A DNA stretch of 64,000 nt, from positions 124,001 through 188,000 of the forward strand of contig NZ_JBEXDG010000014.1 in assembly GCF_040605635.1 (NCBI RefSeq). The letters are read 5' to 3'. Below the pieces are notes generated by a model. The model saw only the letters and a list, made by a program, of their open reading frames with translations, was not told the DNA's origin and did not search any database. This document shows positions 7,914 through 16,668 of the stretch, in pieces. The position numbers were made by a program, and so were the translations under genes. Position 1 is the first letter of the stretch; the number at the start of each line of letters is the position of its first letter. This DNA is from Dactylosporangium sp040605635. Its GTDB lineage: Bacteria; Actinomycetota; Actinomycetes; Mycobacteriales; Micromonosporaceae.

Positions 7914-7920
7914 GCGGGGG

Positions 7921-8619
7921 TCAGCGCCCGCGCATCGCCTTGAACGCGCCCTTCGGCGGCTTCATGTTCTTCGGCATCGCGCCGCGTGGCATCTGCGGGC
8001 GCGCCGACAGGGCGGTGAGCCGCTTGTCGAGCGCGTTGACGTCCTTGCCGGTGATGGTGCGCGGCAGCCGGACGAGCGTGTTGCGCAGCTTCGCGAGCGG
8101 CAGCTGGCCCTCCTCGTTGCCGATCACGAAGTCGCGCAGGTCGGCGTTGCCGATGACCTTCACGAGGCGGCGGCGCTCCTGGTTGATCAGGCCGCGGACC
8201 CGGGTCGGGTTGCCCTCGCCGAGGAGGACGACGCCGGGCCGGCCGATGACCAGGTGCACCATGTCGAACTGTGTCGTGGAGACGATCGCGGGGGTGACCC
8301 GCCAGTCGCCGCGCATGTTCTCGATGATCGAGGCGGCCGCGCCGGGCTGCCCCTCGGCCTCGCGCATCATCGCCTTCTGCGAGCGCAGGTTGAGCACGAT
8401 CACCGTGCCCAGCAGCGCCGCGAGGACACCGATCGGGGCCCACACCCAGGACACGCCGAGGGCGACGGCCACGCCGACGGCGATGAGCGGCACGAGGACC
8501 ACCACCGCGACGAGCGGGACGAAGAGCTTGTCACGCTTGGCGGTGAAGGAGAACACCATGCCGATCTGCTTGAGCCGAGTGAAGAAGGAAACCTTCTCCG
8601 GCTCCTGGGCCTTTGCCAT
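7921..8619 (-). CDS. DUF4191 membrane protein
   Basis: A 232-residue protein of the actinobacterial DUF4191 family, function unknown. It has a short basic N terminus (KAQEPEKVSFFTRLKQIG), two adjacent transmembrane helices (about 30-50 and 54-75) and a soluble C-terminal half ending in a Met/Lys/Pro-rich tail. The family sits next to lipA almost everywhere, as it does here (24 bases downstream of it). The start MAKAQEPEK (ATG 8619) is preferred to the GTG at 8628 because TAGAGT (8632-8627) stands seven bases before the ATG, predicting a leaderless message separate from lipA. The link with lipoylation is only positional. Confidence 0.85.
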   Translation of the reverse strand: MAKAQEPEKVSFFTRLKQIGMVFSFTAKRDKLFVPLVAVVVLVPLIAVGVAVALGVSWVWAPIGVLAALLGTVIVLNLRSQKAMMREAEGQPGAAASIIENMRGDWRVTPAIVSTTQFDMVHLVIGRPGVVLLGEGNPTRVRGLINQERRRLVKVIGNADLRDFVIGNEEGQLPLAKLRNTLVRLPRTITGKDVNALDKRLTALSARPQMPRGAMPKNMKPPKGAFKAMRGR

Positions 8620-8643
8620 ACCACCCACTCTAGTGGGAGGCCG

Positions 8644-9579
8644 TCAAGCTTTGAGCGCCCGGCTGTCGAGGGCCTGCCGGTAGAGCCGGCCCGCCCGGTA
8701 GGACGAACGCACCAGGGGACCGCTGAGCACGCCGGCGAACCCGATCTGCTCGGCCTCTTCGCGCAGCTCGACGAACTCCTCCGGCTTCACCCAGCGCTCC
8801 ACGGGGTGGTGCCGCGGGGTGGGCCGCAGATACTGCGTGATCGTCACCAGCTCGCAGCCGGCGTCGTGCAGGTCACGCAGCGCCTGGGACACCTCGGCGC
8901 GCTCCTCGCCCATGCCGAGGATCAGGTTGGACTTGGTGACCAGCCCGGCGGTGCGGGCCTGGGTGATCACGTCGAGGGACCGCTCGTAGCGGAACGCGGG
9001 CCGGATCCGCTTGAAGATCCGCGGGACGGTCTCCACGTTGTGCGCGAGCACCTCGGGACCGGCCTCGAAGACCTCGCGGAGCAGCTTCGGCTCGCCGTTG
9101 AAGTCGGGGATGAGCAGCTCCACGCCGCAGCCGTCGACGAGGCCGTGGATCTGCCGGACGGTCTCCGCATAGAGCCAGGCGCCGCCGTCGGGCAGGTCGT
9201 CGCGGGCGACCCCGGTCACCGTCGCGTAGCGCAGGCCCATCGTCGCGACCGACTCGGCGACGCGGCGCGGCTCGTCGGCGTCGAACTCGGCGGGCTTGCC
9301 GGTGTCGATCTGGCAGAAGTCGCACCGCCGGGTGCACTGGTCGCCGCCGATGAGGAACGTCGCCTCGCGGTCCTCCCAGCACTCGTAGATGTTGGGACAG
9401 CCGGCCTCCTGGCACACCGTGTGGAGGCCCTCGCGTTGCACGAGGCCTCGCAGGTGCGTGTACTCAGGTCCCATCTTCGCGGAGACCTTGATCCACGGCG
9501 GCTTGCGCTCAATCGGCGTCTCCGCGTTTCGCGCTTCGATGCGCAGCAGACGACGGCCTTCCGGAACAACGGCGGTCAC
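8644..9579 (-). CDS. lipA: lipoyl synthase
   Basis: A 311-residue radical-SAM enzyme inserting two sulfurs into protein-bound octanoyl groups. Both clusters are marked: Cys56, Cys61 and Cys67 (CX4CX5C) for the auxiliary, sulfur-donating cluster, and Cys82, Cys86 and Cys89 in CTRRCDFC for the SAM cluster. The C-terminal region GPLVRSSYRAG supplies the conserved serine ligand motif (RSSY). The start GTG at 9579 is chosen because TAGGCT (9592-9587) ends seven bases upstream and the protein then begins at the family's usual position. Longer in-frame extensions are Arg-rich and unlike the family. With lipB nearby and the lipoylated SucB further on, this forms a lipoate module. Confidence 0.97.
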   Translation of the reverse strand: MTAVVPEGRRLLRIEARNAETPIERKPPWIKVSAKMGPEYTHLRGLVQREGLHTVCQEAGCPNIYECWEDREATFLIGGDQCTRRCDFCQIDTGKPAEFDADEPRRVAESVATMGLRYATVTGVARDDLPDGGAWLYAETVRQIHGLVDGCGVELLIPDFNGEPKLLREVFEAGPEVLAHNVETVPRIFKRIRPAFRYERSLDVITQARTAGLVTKSNLILGMGEERAEVSQALRDLHDAGCELVTITQYLRPTPRHHPVERWVKPEEFVELREEAEQIGFAGVLSGPLVRSSYRAGRLYRQALDSRALKA

Positions 9580-9679
9580 ACGGGAAAGCCTACGCCCGAG
9601 GCCTGCCCAGCCGTCGGGAACGCGATTGACGTCACGTCTGCGAGGTTTCCCGAGCCGTACACCCGGCAATCACGCAACC

Positions 9680-10255
9680 GTGGCGTTCAACGACACGTTG
9701 GTGGTCTATTCCGACGGAAATCCCATCGATGTCCTGCGGGCCTGCCCGGTCCTGGACAAGCCCGCCACCCGCGGGCTCGCGCAACGGCTCTTTCCCGGCG
9801 CCACCCTGCGGGAGATCGGCGACGAGCTGCTCGCCGACGCGCTCGACCCGCCGCGGGACGTCGCGTACGTCGGCTGCTTCACCGGCCTCGACCTGGTCTG
9901 CAGCTGGGCGCTGACCCCGCAGCGGCCGTCGGAGCTGTCCCACGGGGTCCTGGAGGCGGCCGGGCGCCGGCAGGTGCTGCTGCACGCCGCGCACAGCGAC
10001 GCCGGATGGTGCAGCTTCGGCCTGTGGCGCGACGGCGCGCTCGTCCGGTCGCTCAGCGTCTGCACCGGTCCCGGCGTCCTGGAGGACAAGGGCGCGCCGC
10101 TGCCCTTCGAGGCCGGCGACGACCCTGTCGCGGACCCTGGGCTCGCCGACCGGTCGCTGCAGGGCCTGATCGGCTTCAGCCGCGCCGGGCACGACCGCCT
10201 CGACGACGTCGACCCGGAGCTGATCCCGCTCGTCGCCTACCGGATCATCGGCTAG
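9680..10255 (+). CDS. DUF6928-like conserved protein between lipA and lipB
   Basis: A 191-residue cytoplasmic protein resembling the actinobacterial family now numbered DUF6928 (name recalled, not searched). Its marks are the N-terminal TLVVYSDGNP, an ARG-like LAQRLFPG segment and the middle block YVGCFTGLDLVCSW. No catalytic motif is recognised. The GTG at 9680 is the first start that gives the family's usual N terminus. The gene diverges from lipA across 100 bases and its stop overlaps the lipB stop by four bases (CTAG, 10252-10255), so it is convergent with lipB. Function unknown. Confidence 0.7.
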   Translation: MAFNDTLVVYSDGNPIDVLRACPVLDKPATRGLAQRLFPGATLREIGDELLADALDPPRDVAYVGCFTGLDLVCSWALTPQRPSELSHGVLEAAGRRQVLLHAAHSDAGWCSFGLWRDGALVRSLSVCTGPGVLEDKGAPLPFEAGDDPVADPGLADRSLQGLIGFSRAGHDRLDDVDPELIPLVAYRIIG

Positions 10256-10884
10256 TGCAGCGTCTTGAGGTGCCGCTCGACGACGGGCAGGACCTCCTCG
10301 ACGGTGACGTCCCGGCCCAGTTCGGCGGACAGTGACGTCACGCCCGCGTCGCGGATGCCGCACGGGACGAAGATGTCGTAGCGGGACAGGTCACAGTCGG
10401 CGTTGATCGCGAACCCGTGCAGCGTCACGCCCCGCGCGACCCGGATGCCGATCGCGGCGACCTTGCGGTCCGGGCCGCGCCCGTCGGCGGCGACCCACAC
10501 CCCGCTGCGCCCCTCGACCCGCACCGTGGCCAGGCCGAACTCGGCGCACACGTCGATCAGCAACTGCTCCATCCGGCGGACGTAGGCGACCACGTCGATC
10601 GGGTCGGGGAGCTTGACGATGGGGTAGCCGACCAGCTGCCCGGGGCCGTGCCAGGTGATCTTGCCGCCGCGGTCGACGTCGACGACCGGCGTGCCGTCGA
10701 ACGGGCGGTCCTGCGGCTCGGTGCGCTTGCCGGCCGTGTAGACGCTCGGGTGCTCCAGGAGCAGCACCGTGTCGGGTGCCGTGCCGTCCACGACGGCCTC
10801 GTGGATGCGTCGCTGCTCGGCCAGGGCCGTCTCGTAGTCGACGAGGCCGGCTCGTTTCACCGCAAAACCCAGAATGCTGGTCAC
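10252..10884 (-). CDS. lipB: octanoyltransferase
   Basis: A 210-residue lipoyl(octanoyl) transferase, moving octanoate from acyl carrier protein to the lipoyl domains of 2-oxoacid dehydrogenases and the glycine cleavage H protein. The catalytic pair is Lys141 in DRKVAAIG and Cys175 in FVPCGIRD, and the RGGKITWHGPGQLVGYP block is intact. The GTG start at 10884 has TAGGCT (10895-10890) five bases ahead and no ribosome site, so a leaderless mRNA is likely. Its product is the substrate of LipA, encoded 670 bases away. Confidence 0.96.
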   Translation of the reverse strand: MTSILGFAVKRAGLVDYETALAEQRRIHEAVVDGTAPDTVLLLEHPSVYTAGKRTEPQDRPFDGTPVVDVDRGGKITWHGPGQLVGYPIVKLPDPIDVVAYVRRMEQLLIDVCAEFGLATVRVEGRSGVWVAADGRGPDRKVAAIGIRVARGVTLHGFAINADCDLSRYDIFVPCGIRDAGVTSLSAELGRDVTVEEVLPVVERHLKTLH

Positions 10885-11007
10885 GCCTCAGCCTAACGCC
10901 GGTACCCCACCATGCATCCAGGCCAGGAATGTGTGGACAACGGACATAGTGGTGCGTGAAGCGTCACACCTAGCGTGGGCATCCCCCCGAGAGGAAAGGG
11001 CACCGCC

Positions 11008-12222
11008 ATGCCCCGCTGGTTGCGCTTCATCCTGCCCGCCCTCGCCGTCATGGCGACCGCCACCGGCCTGACCGTCGTGTCGACGCCCGCCTACGCGGCG
11101 ACCCTGACGACCGTGTCGAGCTTCGGCTCCAACCCCGGCAACCTCACCATGTACAGCTACCGCCCCGACGGCCTGCCGGCGAACGCGCCGCTGGTCGTGG
11201 CCATGCACGGCTGCACCCAGAACGCGACGGACTACTTCGGCAACGCCGGCTGGCGCAAGTACGCGGACCTGTGGCGCTTCGCGCTGGTCCTGCCGGAGCA
11301 GAAATCGGCGAACAACAGCTCCAGCTGCTTCAACTGGTTCGAGACCGGCGACACCGCCCGGGGCGGCGGTGAGGCCCTCTCCGTGAAGCAGATGGTCGAC
11401 TACGCCGCCACGAACTACCAGGTCGACCGCGGCCGCGTGTACGTGACGGGCCTGTCCGCCGGCGCCGCCATGACCGCCGTGATGCTCGCCACGTACCCGG
11501 ACGTCTTCGCCGGCGGCGCGATCATGGCGGGCCTGCCGTACCGCTGCGCCACCTCGACGACGAGCGCGTTCGGCTGCATGAACCCGGGCGTCGACAAGAC
11601 CCCCGCCGCGTGGGGCGACCTGGTCCGCAACGCGTACAGCGGCTACAGCGGCACCCGCCCGCGCGTGTCGATCTGGCACGGCACCTCGGACACGACCGTC
11701 GCCCCGGCGAACGCGACCGAACTGCGCGACCAGTGGACGAACGTACTCGGTGTCTCGCAGACCCCGACCGCCACGTCGTCGCTGCCCGGCGGCACGTCGC
11801 TGGCCAACTACGCCGACAAGGTCAAGGTGTACCTGGTGTCCGGCATGACCCACGCGACCCCGGTCGACCCGGGCAGCGCCACCGAGCAGTGCGGCACCGC
11901 CGGCACGTACTACAAGGACACCATCTGCTCGTCGTACTACCAGGCGCTCGACTGGGGCCTGAACGGCGGCGTGGTGCCCCCCACCGGCACGCCGACCGCG
12001 TCGCCCACCGCGTCGCCGACGCCGACCCAGACCCCCACGACCGGCCCGTGCGTGCGGGCGTCGAACTACGCGCACGTCACCGCCGGCCGGGCGCACCAGA
12101 GCGGCGGCTACGTGTACGCCAACGGCTCCAACCAGGCGATGGGCCTCTACAACGTGTTCACCACGCACGGCCTGCAGCAGACCGGCGCCAACTACTACGT
12201 GGTCGCCGACACCGCCTGCTGA
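11008..12222 (+). CDS. secreted PHB-depolymerase-family esterase
   Basis: A 404-residue exported alpha/beta hydrolase of the poly(3-hydroxybutyrate) depolymerase/feruloyl esterase (CE1-like) family. A signal peptide of about 30 residues ends AYA. HGCTQN near residue 67 forms the oxyanion region, and the nucleophile is Ser150 in VTGLSAGAAM. A Thr/Pro/Ser linker (about 325-348) leads to a short Cys-bounded C-terminal domain (CVRASNYAHV to DTAC) that recurs on such enzymes and may bind polymer. The true substrate could be PHB-like polyester or an esterified plant polysaccharide. ATG 11008 is preferred to the GTG at 10975 because AGAGGAAAGG lies just before it and it starts the signal peptide. 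The gene is not part of the Mycobacterium-like backbone and looks like a lineage-specific addition. Confidence 0.88.
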   Translation: MPRWLRFILPALAVMATATGLTVVSTPAYAATLTTVSSFGSNPGNLTMYSYRPDGLPANAPLVVAMHGCTQNATDYFGNAGWRKYADLWRFALVLPEQKSANNSSSCFNWFETGDTARGGGEALSVKQMVDYAATNYQVDRGRVYVTGLSAGAAMTAVMLATYPDVFAGGAIMAGLPYRCATSTTSAFGCMNPGVDKTPAAWGDLVRNAYSGYSGTRPRVSIWHGTSDTTVAPANATELRDQWTNVLGVSQTPTATSSLPGGTSLANYADKVKVYLVSGMTHATPVDPGSATEQCGTAGTYYKDTICSSYYQALDWGLNGGVVPPTGTPTASPTASPTPTQTPTTGPCVRASNYAHVTAGRAHQSGGYVYANGSNQAMGLYNVFTTHGLQQTGANYYVVADTAC

Positions 12223-13094
12223 AGCGCCGCCCCGACGGTCCGGTGCGCGAACGGGAAACCCTCGCGCACCAGGACCCCGGGCAGCACCCGCTGGCTGGCG
12301 ACGGCCTCCCCGCCGAACTCGCCGACGGCGACCTTCAACGCGATCCCCGGCACCGGCAGCAGGTTGGGCCGGTGCAGCACCTTGGCCAGGGCGTGTGAGA
12401 ACTCGGCGTTGGTGACCGGCTCGGGTCCCGTCAGGTTCACCGGCCCGCTCACGTCGCGGTCCAGCAGATACGAGACGGCGTTCAGCCAGTCCGGCAGCGA
12501 CATCCACGGCAGGTACTGCCGGCCGTTGCCCATCCGGCCGCCGGCGAACAGCTTGAACTGCAGGTACAGCGGCTTCAGCAGCCCGCCGTCCTTCGCCAGG
12601 GGGAAGCCGGTGCGCAGCAGCGTCACCCTGGTCCCGGCGTCCTCGGCGGGGTGGGTCGCGGCCTCCCACACCTGGCACAGGTCGGCGAGGAACCCCTCAC
12701 CCGGCGGGGACTGCTCGTCGACGGCCCGGTCGCCGGTGTCGCCGTAGAACCCCACCGCGGACGAGTTCAGCAGGACCCGCGGGCGCTGGTCCCCGGCGGC
12801 GGCGATCGCCTTCGCGAGGGTGGACGTGGTGTCGACCCTGCTGGTGCGCAGTGTCCGCTTGTACTGCTCGGTCCACCGCCGGTCGCCGACGCCCGCGCCC
12901 GCGAGGTTGATCACCGCGTCCTTGCCGGCCAGGGCGCTCGCGTCCAGCAGCCCCGCGGCCGGGTCCCAGCGCAGCTCGCCGGGGTTGCGGGCGGGCCGGC
13001 GGACGAGCTGCGTGACCTGGTGCCCGGCGGCGCGCAGGTGCGGCACCAACCGCCCGCCGAGGAACCCGGAAGCGCCCGCGATGAGGATCTGCAT
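12195..13094 (-). CDS. TIGR01777-family NAD-dependent epimerase
   Basis: A 299-residue SDR-type protein. The N-terminal Rossmann motif GASGFLGGRLVPHL, the VINLAGAGVGDRRW segment and the C-terminal DUF1731 region (PVPGIALKVAVGEFGGEAV) define the TIGR01777 family. Its members resemble sugar-nucleotide epimerases or cell-division-inhibitor-like proteins of unproven activity. Start ATG 13094 is chosen because the Rossmann fold begins there and CAAGAT ends six bases upstream. The last 28 bases overlap the end of the convergent esterase gene. The neighbour order sucB - epimerase - lipB/lipA matches M. tuberculosis Rv2215-Rv2218. Confidence 0.88.
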   Translation of the reverse strand: MQILIAGASGFLGGRLVPHLRAAGHQVTQLVRRPARNPGELRWDPAAGLLDASALAGKDAVINLAGAGVGDRRWTEQYKRTLRTSRVDTTSTLAKAIAAAGDQRPRVLLNSSAVGFYGDTGDRAVDEQSPPGEGFLADLCQVWEAATHPAEDAGTRVTLLRTGFPLAKDGGLLKPLYLQFKLFAGGRMGNGRQYLPWMSLPDWLNAVSYLLDRDVSGPVNLTGPEPVTNAEFSHALAKVLHRPNLLPVPGIALKVAVGEFGGEAVASQRVLPGVLVREGFPFAHRTVGAALQQAVSATT

Positions 13095-13148
13095 GCCGTC
13101 ATCTTGCCCAGTCGAACCCCGCATCCCACAAACCGACGCACCGGGGGG

Positions 13149-13202
13149 GTTGACCTTGGAGACTTTGACTCGTCAGGGTGAGCCAAAGTCTCCAAGGTCA
13201 AC
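13149..13202. repeat. 19-bp perfect inverted repeat
   Basis: The arms (13149-13167 and 13184-13202) match perfectly over 19 bases beginning GTTGACCTTGG. After one mismatch a further CTC/GAG pair leaves an 8-base loop. The arms are much less GC-rich than the surroundings. The element lies beyond the sucB terminator and before the epimerase start, so it could be an additional terminator, a binding site for a dimeric regulator, or a mobile repeat. Confidence 0.8.
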
Positions 13203-13211
13203 ATGACCGCA

Positions 13212-13242
13212 CGAAAAAGGGCGCCCCGGGTGGGGCGCCCCT
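13212..13242 (-). terminator. intrinsic terminator of sucB
   Basis: The stem GGGCGCCCC (13219-13227) pairs with 13232-13240 around a four-base loop. Read on the minus strand it is followed directly by TTTTT, giving a classical Rho-independent terminator 14 bases after the sucB stop. Confidence 0.85.
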
Positions 13243-13255
13243 TCGCGTCGCGGTG

Positions 13256-15067
13256 CTACACGCCGAGGTCGGCCTCGAAGTTGCCGCCCTCGAGGCGCTC
13301 CTTGACGGTGGTGAGGAAGCGGGCGGCGTCGGCACCGTCCACGATCCGGTGGTCGTAGGACAGCGCCAGGTACACCATCGACCGCGGCGCGATGATCTCG
13401 CCGAGCTCGGGGTCGTTGACGACGACGGCCCGCTTGACGACCGCACCGGTGCCGAGGATCGCCACCTGCGGCTGGTTGATGATCGGCGTGTCGAACAGCG
13501 CGCCGCGGCTGCCGGTGTTCGTCAGCGTGAACGTGCCGCCGGTGATGTCGTCCGGGTTGAGCTTGTTGGTGCGGGTCCGCTCGGCCACGTCCGCGATCCG
13601 CTTGGCGAGCCCGCCGAGGTTGAGGTCGCCCGCGTTGCGGATGACCGGGACGATGAGCCCCTTCTCGGTGTCGACGGCCATGCCCAGGTGCTCGGCGTCG
13701 TGATACGTGACGGTGCCCGCCTCCAGGTCGATCGAGGAGTTCACCGACGGGTGCACCCGCAGGGCCTCGACCGCCGCGAGGGCGAAGAACGGCAGGAACG
13801 ACAGCTTCACGCCGTGCGTGTCGAGGAACTGCTGCTTGGCCTTCGCCCGCAGCTTCGCCACCTTGGTGACGTCGACCTCGACGACGGTGGTCAGCTGCGC
13901 CGACACCTGCAGCGACTCGACCATGCGGCGGGCGATGAGCGCGCGCATGCGGGTCAGCTTCTGCGTCTGGCCGCGCAGCGGGCTCGGCGCCGCCTTCTGC
14001 TCCTGCCTGGGCGCGGCCGCCTTCGGCTCCGCGGCGGAGGCCGCCGGGGCCGCGGCGGCCTGCTTGGCCTTTTCGGCGGCGTCGAGGACGTCCTGCTTGC
14101 GGATCCGGCCGCCGACCCCGGTGCCGGACAGCGCCGCCAGGTTGACGCCGTGCTCATTGGCGAGCTTGCGGACCAGCGGCGTGACGTACCCCGCCTCGTC
14201 GCCCTGGGCCTGGGCCTTGCCGTTGGCGCTGGGGGTGACCGACGTGGACGGGCCGGCGGCGACCGGTGCGGCGGTGGCCGGCCTGGTCTGCGCCGGCTGC
14301 GCGGGCGCCGGGGCGCTGGCCTGGGCGGGCGCGGCGGCCTGCTTCGGCTCGGCCTTGGGCTCCGGCTTGGCCTCGGCCTTGGGCGCCGGCTCGGCCTTGG
14401 GCGCGGGCTCAGCCTTCGGCTCGGGCTGCGACCCGCCGCCTCCGCTTCCGGCCGCGCCGATGACGGCCAGCTCGGCGCCGACCTCCACGGTCTCGTCCTC
14501 GGCGACCTTGATCTCCAGCAGGGTGCCGGCGACCGGCGAGGGGATCTCCGTGTCGACCTTGTCGGTGGAGACCTCCAGCAGCGGCTCGTCGGCCTCGACG
14601 GCGTCGCCGACCTGCTTGAGCCAGCGGGTGACGGTGCCCTCGGTGACGGACTCGCCCAGCGCCGGCATCTTCAGCGACGTGGTCTCACCGTCGGCGGCCG
14701 GTGCGGCCTGCGCGGCGGGTGCTTCAGCCGGCGCTTCGGCAGCCGGCGCTTCGGCCGGCTCCTCCGCGGCGGGCTCCTCGGCGGCGGGCTCCTCGGCCGG
14801 CTCCTCGGCAGGGGCCGCGGGCGCGTCGCCGGCGTCGCCGATGACGGCGAGCTCGGCGCCGACCTCGGCGGTCTCGTCCTCCTGCACGACGATGCGCGTG
14901 AGCACCCCGGCCGCCGGTGACGGGATCTCCGTGTCGACCTTGTCGGTGGAGACCTCGAGCAACGGCTCGTCGGCCTCGACCTGGTCGCCCTCAGCCTTCA
15001 ACCAGCGGGTGACGGTGCCCTCAGTGACGCTCTCGCCCAACCGGGGCATGGTGACCGATACCGGCAT
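13256..15067 (-). CDS. sucB: 2-oxoglutarate dehydrogenase E2 (dihydrolipoyl succinyltransferase)
   Basis: A 603-residue acyltransferase core of a 2-oxoacid dehydrogenase complex. Two lipoyl domains carry the lipoylated lysines Lys43 and Lys170, each in EVSTDKVDTEIPSP, and they are joined by Ala/Glu/Pro-rich linkers. A peripheral subunit-binding domain (YVTPLVRKLANEHGVNL) follows, then the catalytic domain ending with the DHRIVDGADAARFL active-site motif. The ATG at 15067 follows GAGGAG with a nine-base gap. It lies 48 bases downstream of lpd on the same strand and shares an operon with it. In actinobacteria this E2 can serve pyruvate dehydrogenase as well, as does M. tuberculosis DlaT. Confidence 0.95.
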   Translation of the reverse strand: MPVSVTMPRLGESVTEGTVTRWLKAEGDQVEADEPLLEVSTDKVDTEIPSPAAGVLTRIVVQEDETAEVGAELAVIGDAGDAPAAPAEEPAEEPAAEEPAAEEPAEAPAAEAPAEAPAAQAAPAADGETTSLKMPALGESVTEGTVTRWLKQVGDAVEADEPLLEVSTDKVDTEIPSPVAGTLLEIKVAEDETVEVGAELAVIGAAGSGGGGSQPEPKAEPAPKAEPAPKAEAKPEPKAEPKQAAAPAQASAPAPAQPAQTRPATAAPVAAGPSTSVTPSANGKAQAQGDEAGYVTPLVRKLANEHGVNLAALSGTGVGGRIRKQDVLDAAEKAKQAAAAPAASAAEPKAAAPRQEQKAAPSPLRGQTQKLTRMRALIARRMVESLQVSAQLTTVVEVDVTKVAKLRAKAKQQFLDTHGVKLSFLPFFALAAVEALRVHPSVNSSIDLEAGTVTYHDAEHLGMAVDTEKGLIVPVIRNAGDLNLGGLAKRIADVAERTRTNKLNPDDITGGTFTLTNTGSRGALFDTPIINQPQVAILGTGAVVKRAVVVNDPELGEIIAPRSMVYLALSYDHRIVDGADAARFLTTVKERLEGGNFEADLGV

Positions 15068-15115
15068 ATGAACAGTCTCCTCGAACAGTGCTTGTGGCGG
15101 TCGGGTCCCAGATGA

Positions 15116-16498
15116 TCAGTGGACGTGCAGCGGCTTGCCGGCGAGCGCCAGGAACGCCTCACCGATCGCCTCGTTCTGCGTGGGGTGCATGTGCACGAGC
15201 GGGGCGACGTCGCCCGGGAAGGCCTCCCAGTTGTAGATCAACTGGCCCTCACCGATCAGCTCGCTCACGCGCGCGCCCACCATGTGGACGCCGACGACGG
15301 GGCCGTCCTTGACCCGGACCAGCTTCACGAAGCCGGCGGTCTTCAGGATCTGGCTCTTGCCGTTGCCCGACAGGTCGTACTGCACCGTCTCGATCTTGTC
15401 GCCGTGCAGCTCGCGGGCCTTCGACTCGTTGAGCCCGACGGACGCGACCTCCGGCTCGGAATACGTCACGCGGGGGATGCCGGCCTCGTCGATCACCTGC
15501 GGGTGCTGCCCGGCGATCTCCTCGGCGACGAAGATGCCCTGCTGGAAGCCGCGGTGCGCGAGCTGGACGCCGGGCACGATGTCGCCGACGGCGTAGACGC
15601 CGGGGACGCTGGTGCGCAGACGCTCGTCGGTGATGACGAACCCGCGCTCCATCTTCACGCCCTGCTCCTCGTAGCCGAGGCCGGCGGTCGTCGGGCCACG
15701 GCCGACGGCGACGAGCAGCAGCTCCGCCTCGATCGTGTCGCCGCCCTGGATCGTCACCTTGACGCCGTCGCCGGAGCGCTCGACCTTCTCGAAGGGCTTG
15801 CCGACCTTGAACTTGATGCCGCGCTTGCGGAACGCCCGCTCCAGGGCCTTGGAGCTCGCCTCGTCCTCGACCGCGATGAGCCGCGGGAGGGCCTCGACGA
15901 TGGTCACGTCGACCCCGAAGGACTTCCACGCGCTGGCGAACTCGCAGCCGATCACGCCGCCGCCGAGGATCACCGCCGACGCGGGCACGTGGTCCAGGGT
16001 CAGGGCGTGCTCGCTGGTCAGCACCCGCTCGCCGTCGACGTCCAGGCCCGGCAGGGACTTGGAGTAGGAGCCCGTCGCCAGGACGACGTTCTTGCCCTTG
16101 TACCGCGTGCCGGACACCTCGACCGTGTCGGCGGCGACGAGCCGGCCCTCGCCCTCGATCAGCGTCACCTTGCGGGCCTTCGCCAGGCCCTGCAGCCCCT
16201 TGTAGAGCTTGGTGACGACGCCGTCCTTGTAGGCGTTGACCGCCTTCATGTCGACGCCGTTGAACTTCGCCTGGACGCCGAACTGCTCCGCCTCGCGGGT
16301 CGCGTCGGCGACCTCACCGGCGTGCAGCAGCGCCTTGGTCGGGATGCAGCCGCGGTGCAGGCAGGTGCCGCCGAGCTTGTCCTTCTCGACCAGGCCGACG
16401 GACAGGCCCAGCTGTGCGGCGCGGAACGCCGCCGCGTAGCCGCCGCTGCCGCCGCCCAGGATCAGGACGTCGAAGGAGTTGGCGTGTGGGTCGCTCAC
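15116..16498 (-). CDS. lpdA: dihydrolipoyl dehydrogenase (E3)
   Basis: A 460-residue FAD disulfide reductase regenerating the lipoyl groups of the E2 subunit encoded next. The FAD motif is GGGSGGYAAAFRAAQLG, the redox disulfide is Cys46/Cys51 in GGTCLHRGCIPTK, the NAD motif is GGGVIGCEFAS, and the C-terminal HMHPTQNEAIGEA holds the catalytic His/Glu pair. The GTG at 16498 is preferred to the ATG at 16519 because GGGAG precedes it at five to six bases and the family N terminus begins there. The start lies in a 170-bp spacer shared with a divergent small gene. Confidence 0.95.
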   Translation of the reverse strand: MSDPHANSFDVLILGGGSGGYAAAFRAAQLGLSVGLVEKDKLGGTCLHRGCIPTKALLHAGEVADATREAEQFGVQAKFNGVDMKAVNAYKDGVVTKLYKGLQGLAKARKVTLIEGEGRLVAADTVEVSGTRYKGKNVVLATGSYSKSLPGLDVDGERVLTSEHALTLDHVPASAVILGGGVIGCEFASAWKSFGVDVTIVEALPRLIAVEDEASSKALERAFRKRGIKFKVGKPFEKVERSGDGVKVTIQGGDTIEAELLLVAVGRGPTTAGLGYEEQGVKMERGFVITDERLRTSVPGVYAVGDIVPGVQLAHRGFQQGIFVAEEIAGQHPQVIDEAGIPRVTYSEPEVASVGLNESKARELHGDKIETVQYDLSGNGKSQILKTAGFVKLVRVKDGPVVGVHMVGARVSELIGEGQLIYNWEAFPGDVAPLVHMHPTQNEAIGEAFLALAGKPLHVH

Positions 16499-16668
16499 GA
16501 ATTCTCCCAGGTGATGCACGGACCTGTTGGGTCCGTGATGGCATGACGATCCTTGGCCATCTTGTCACCACCCTTGTCCGCCTGCGACGGTAGGTGCCCC
16601 GACGGCGCCCGCCGGGTGCCCGGTCACACGGGATCGTCGGGGGATCTTCACGGGGAGGGAAACGGATC

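Noticed and set aside
10975..11007. Earlier GTG start for the esterase gene
   Set aside because: The ribosome site AGAGGAAAGG lies inside this stretch, and the signal peptide begins at ATG 11008.
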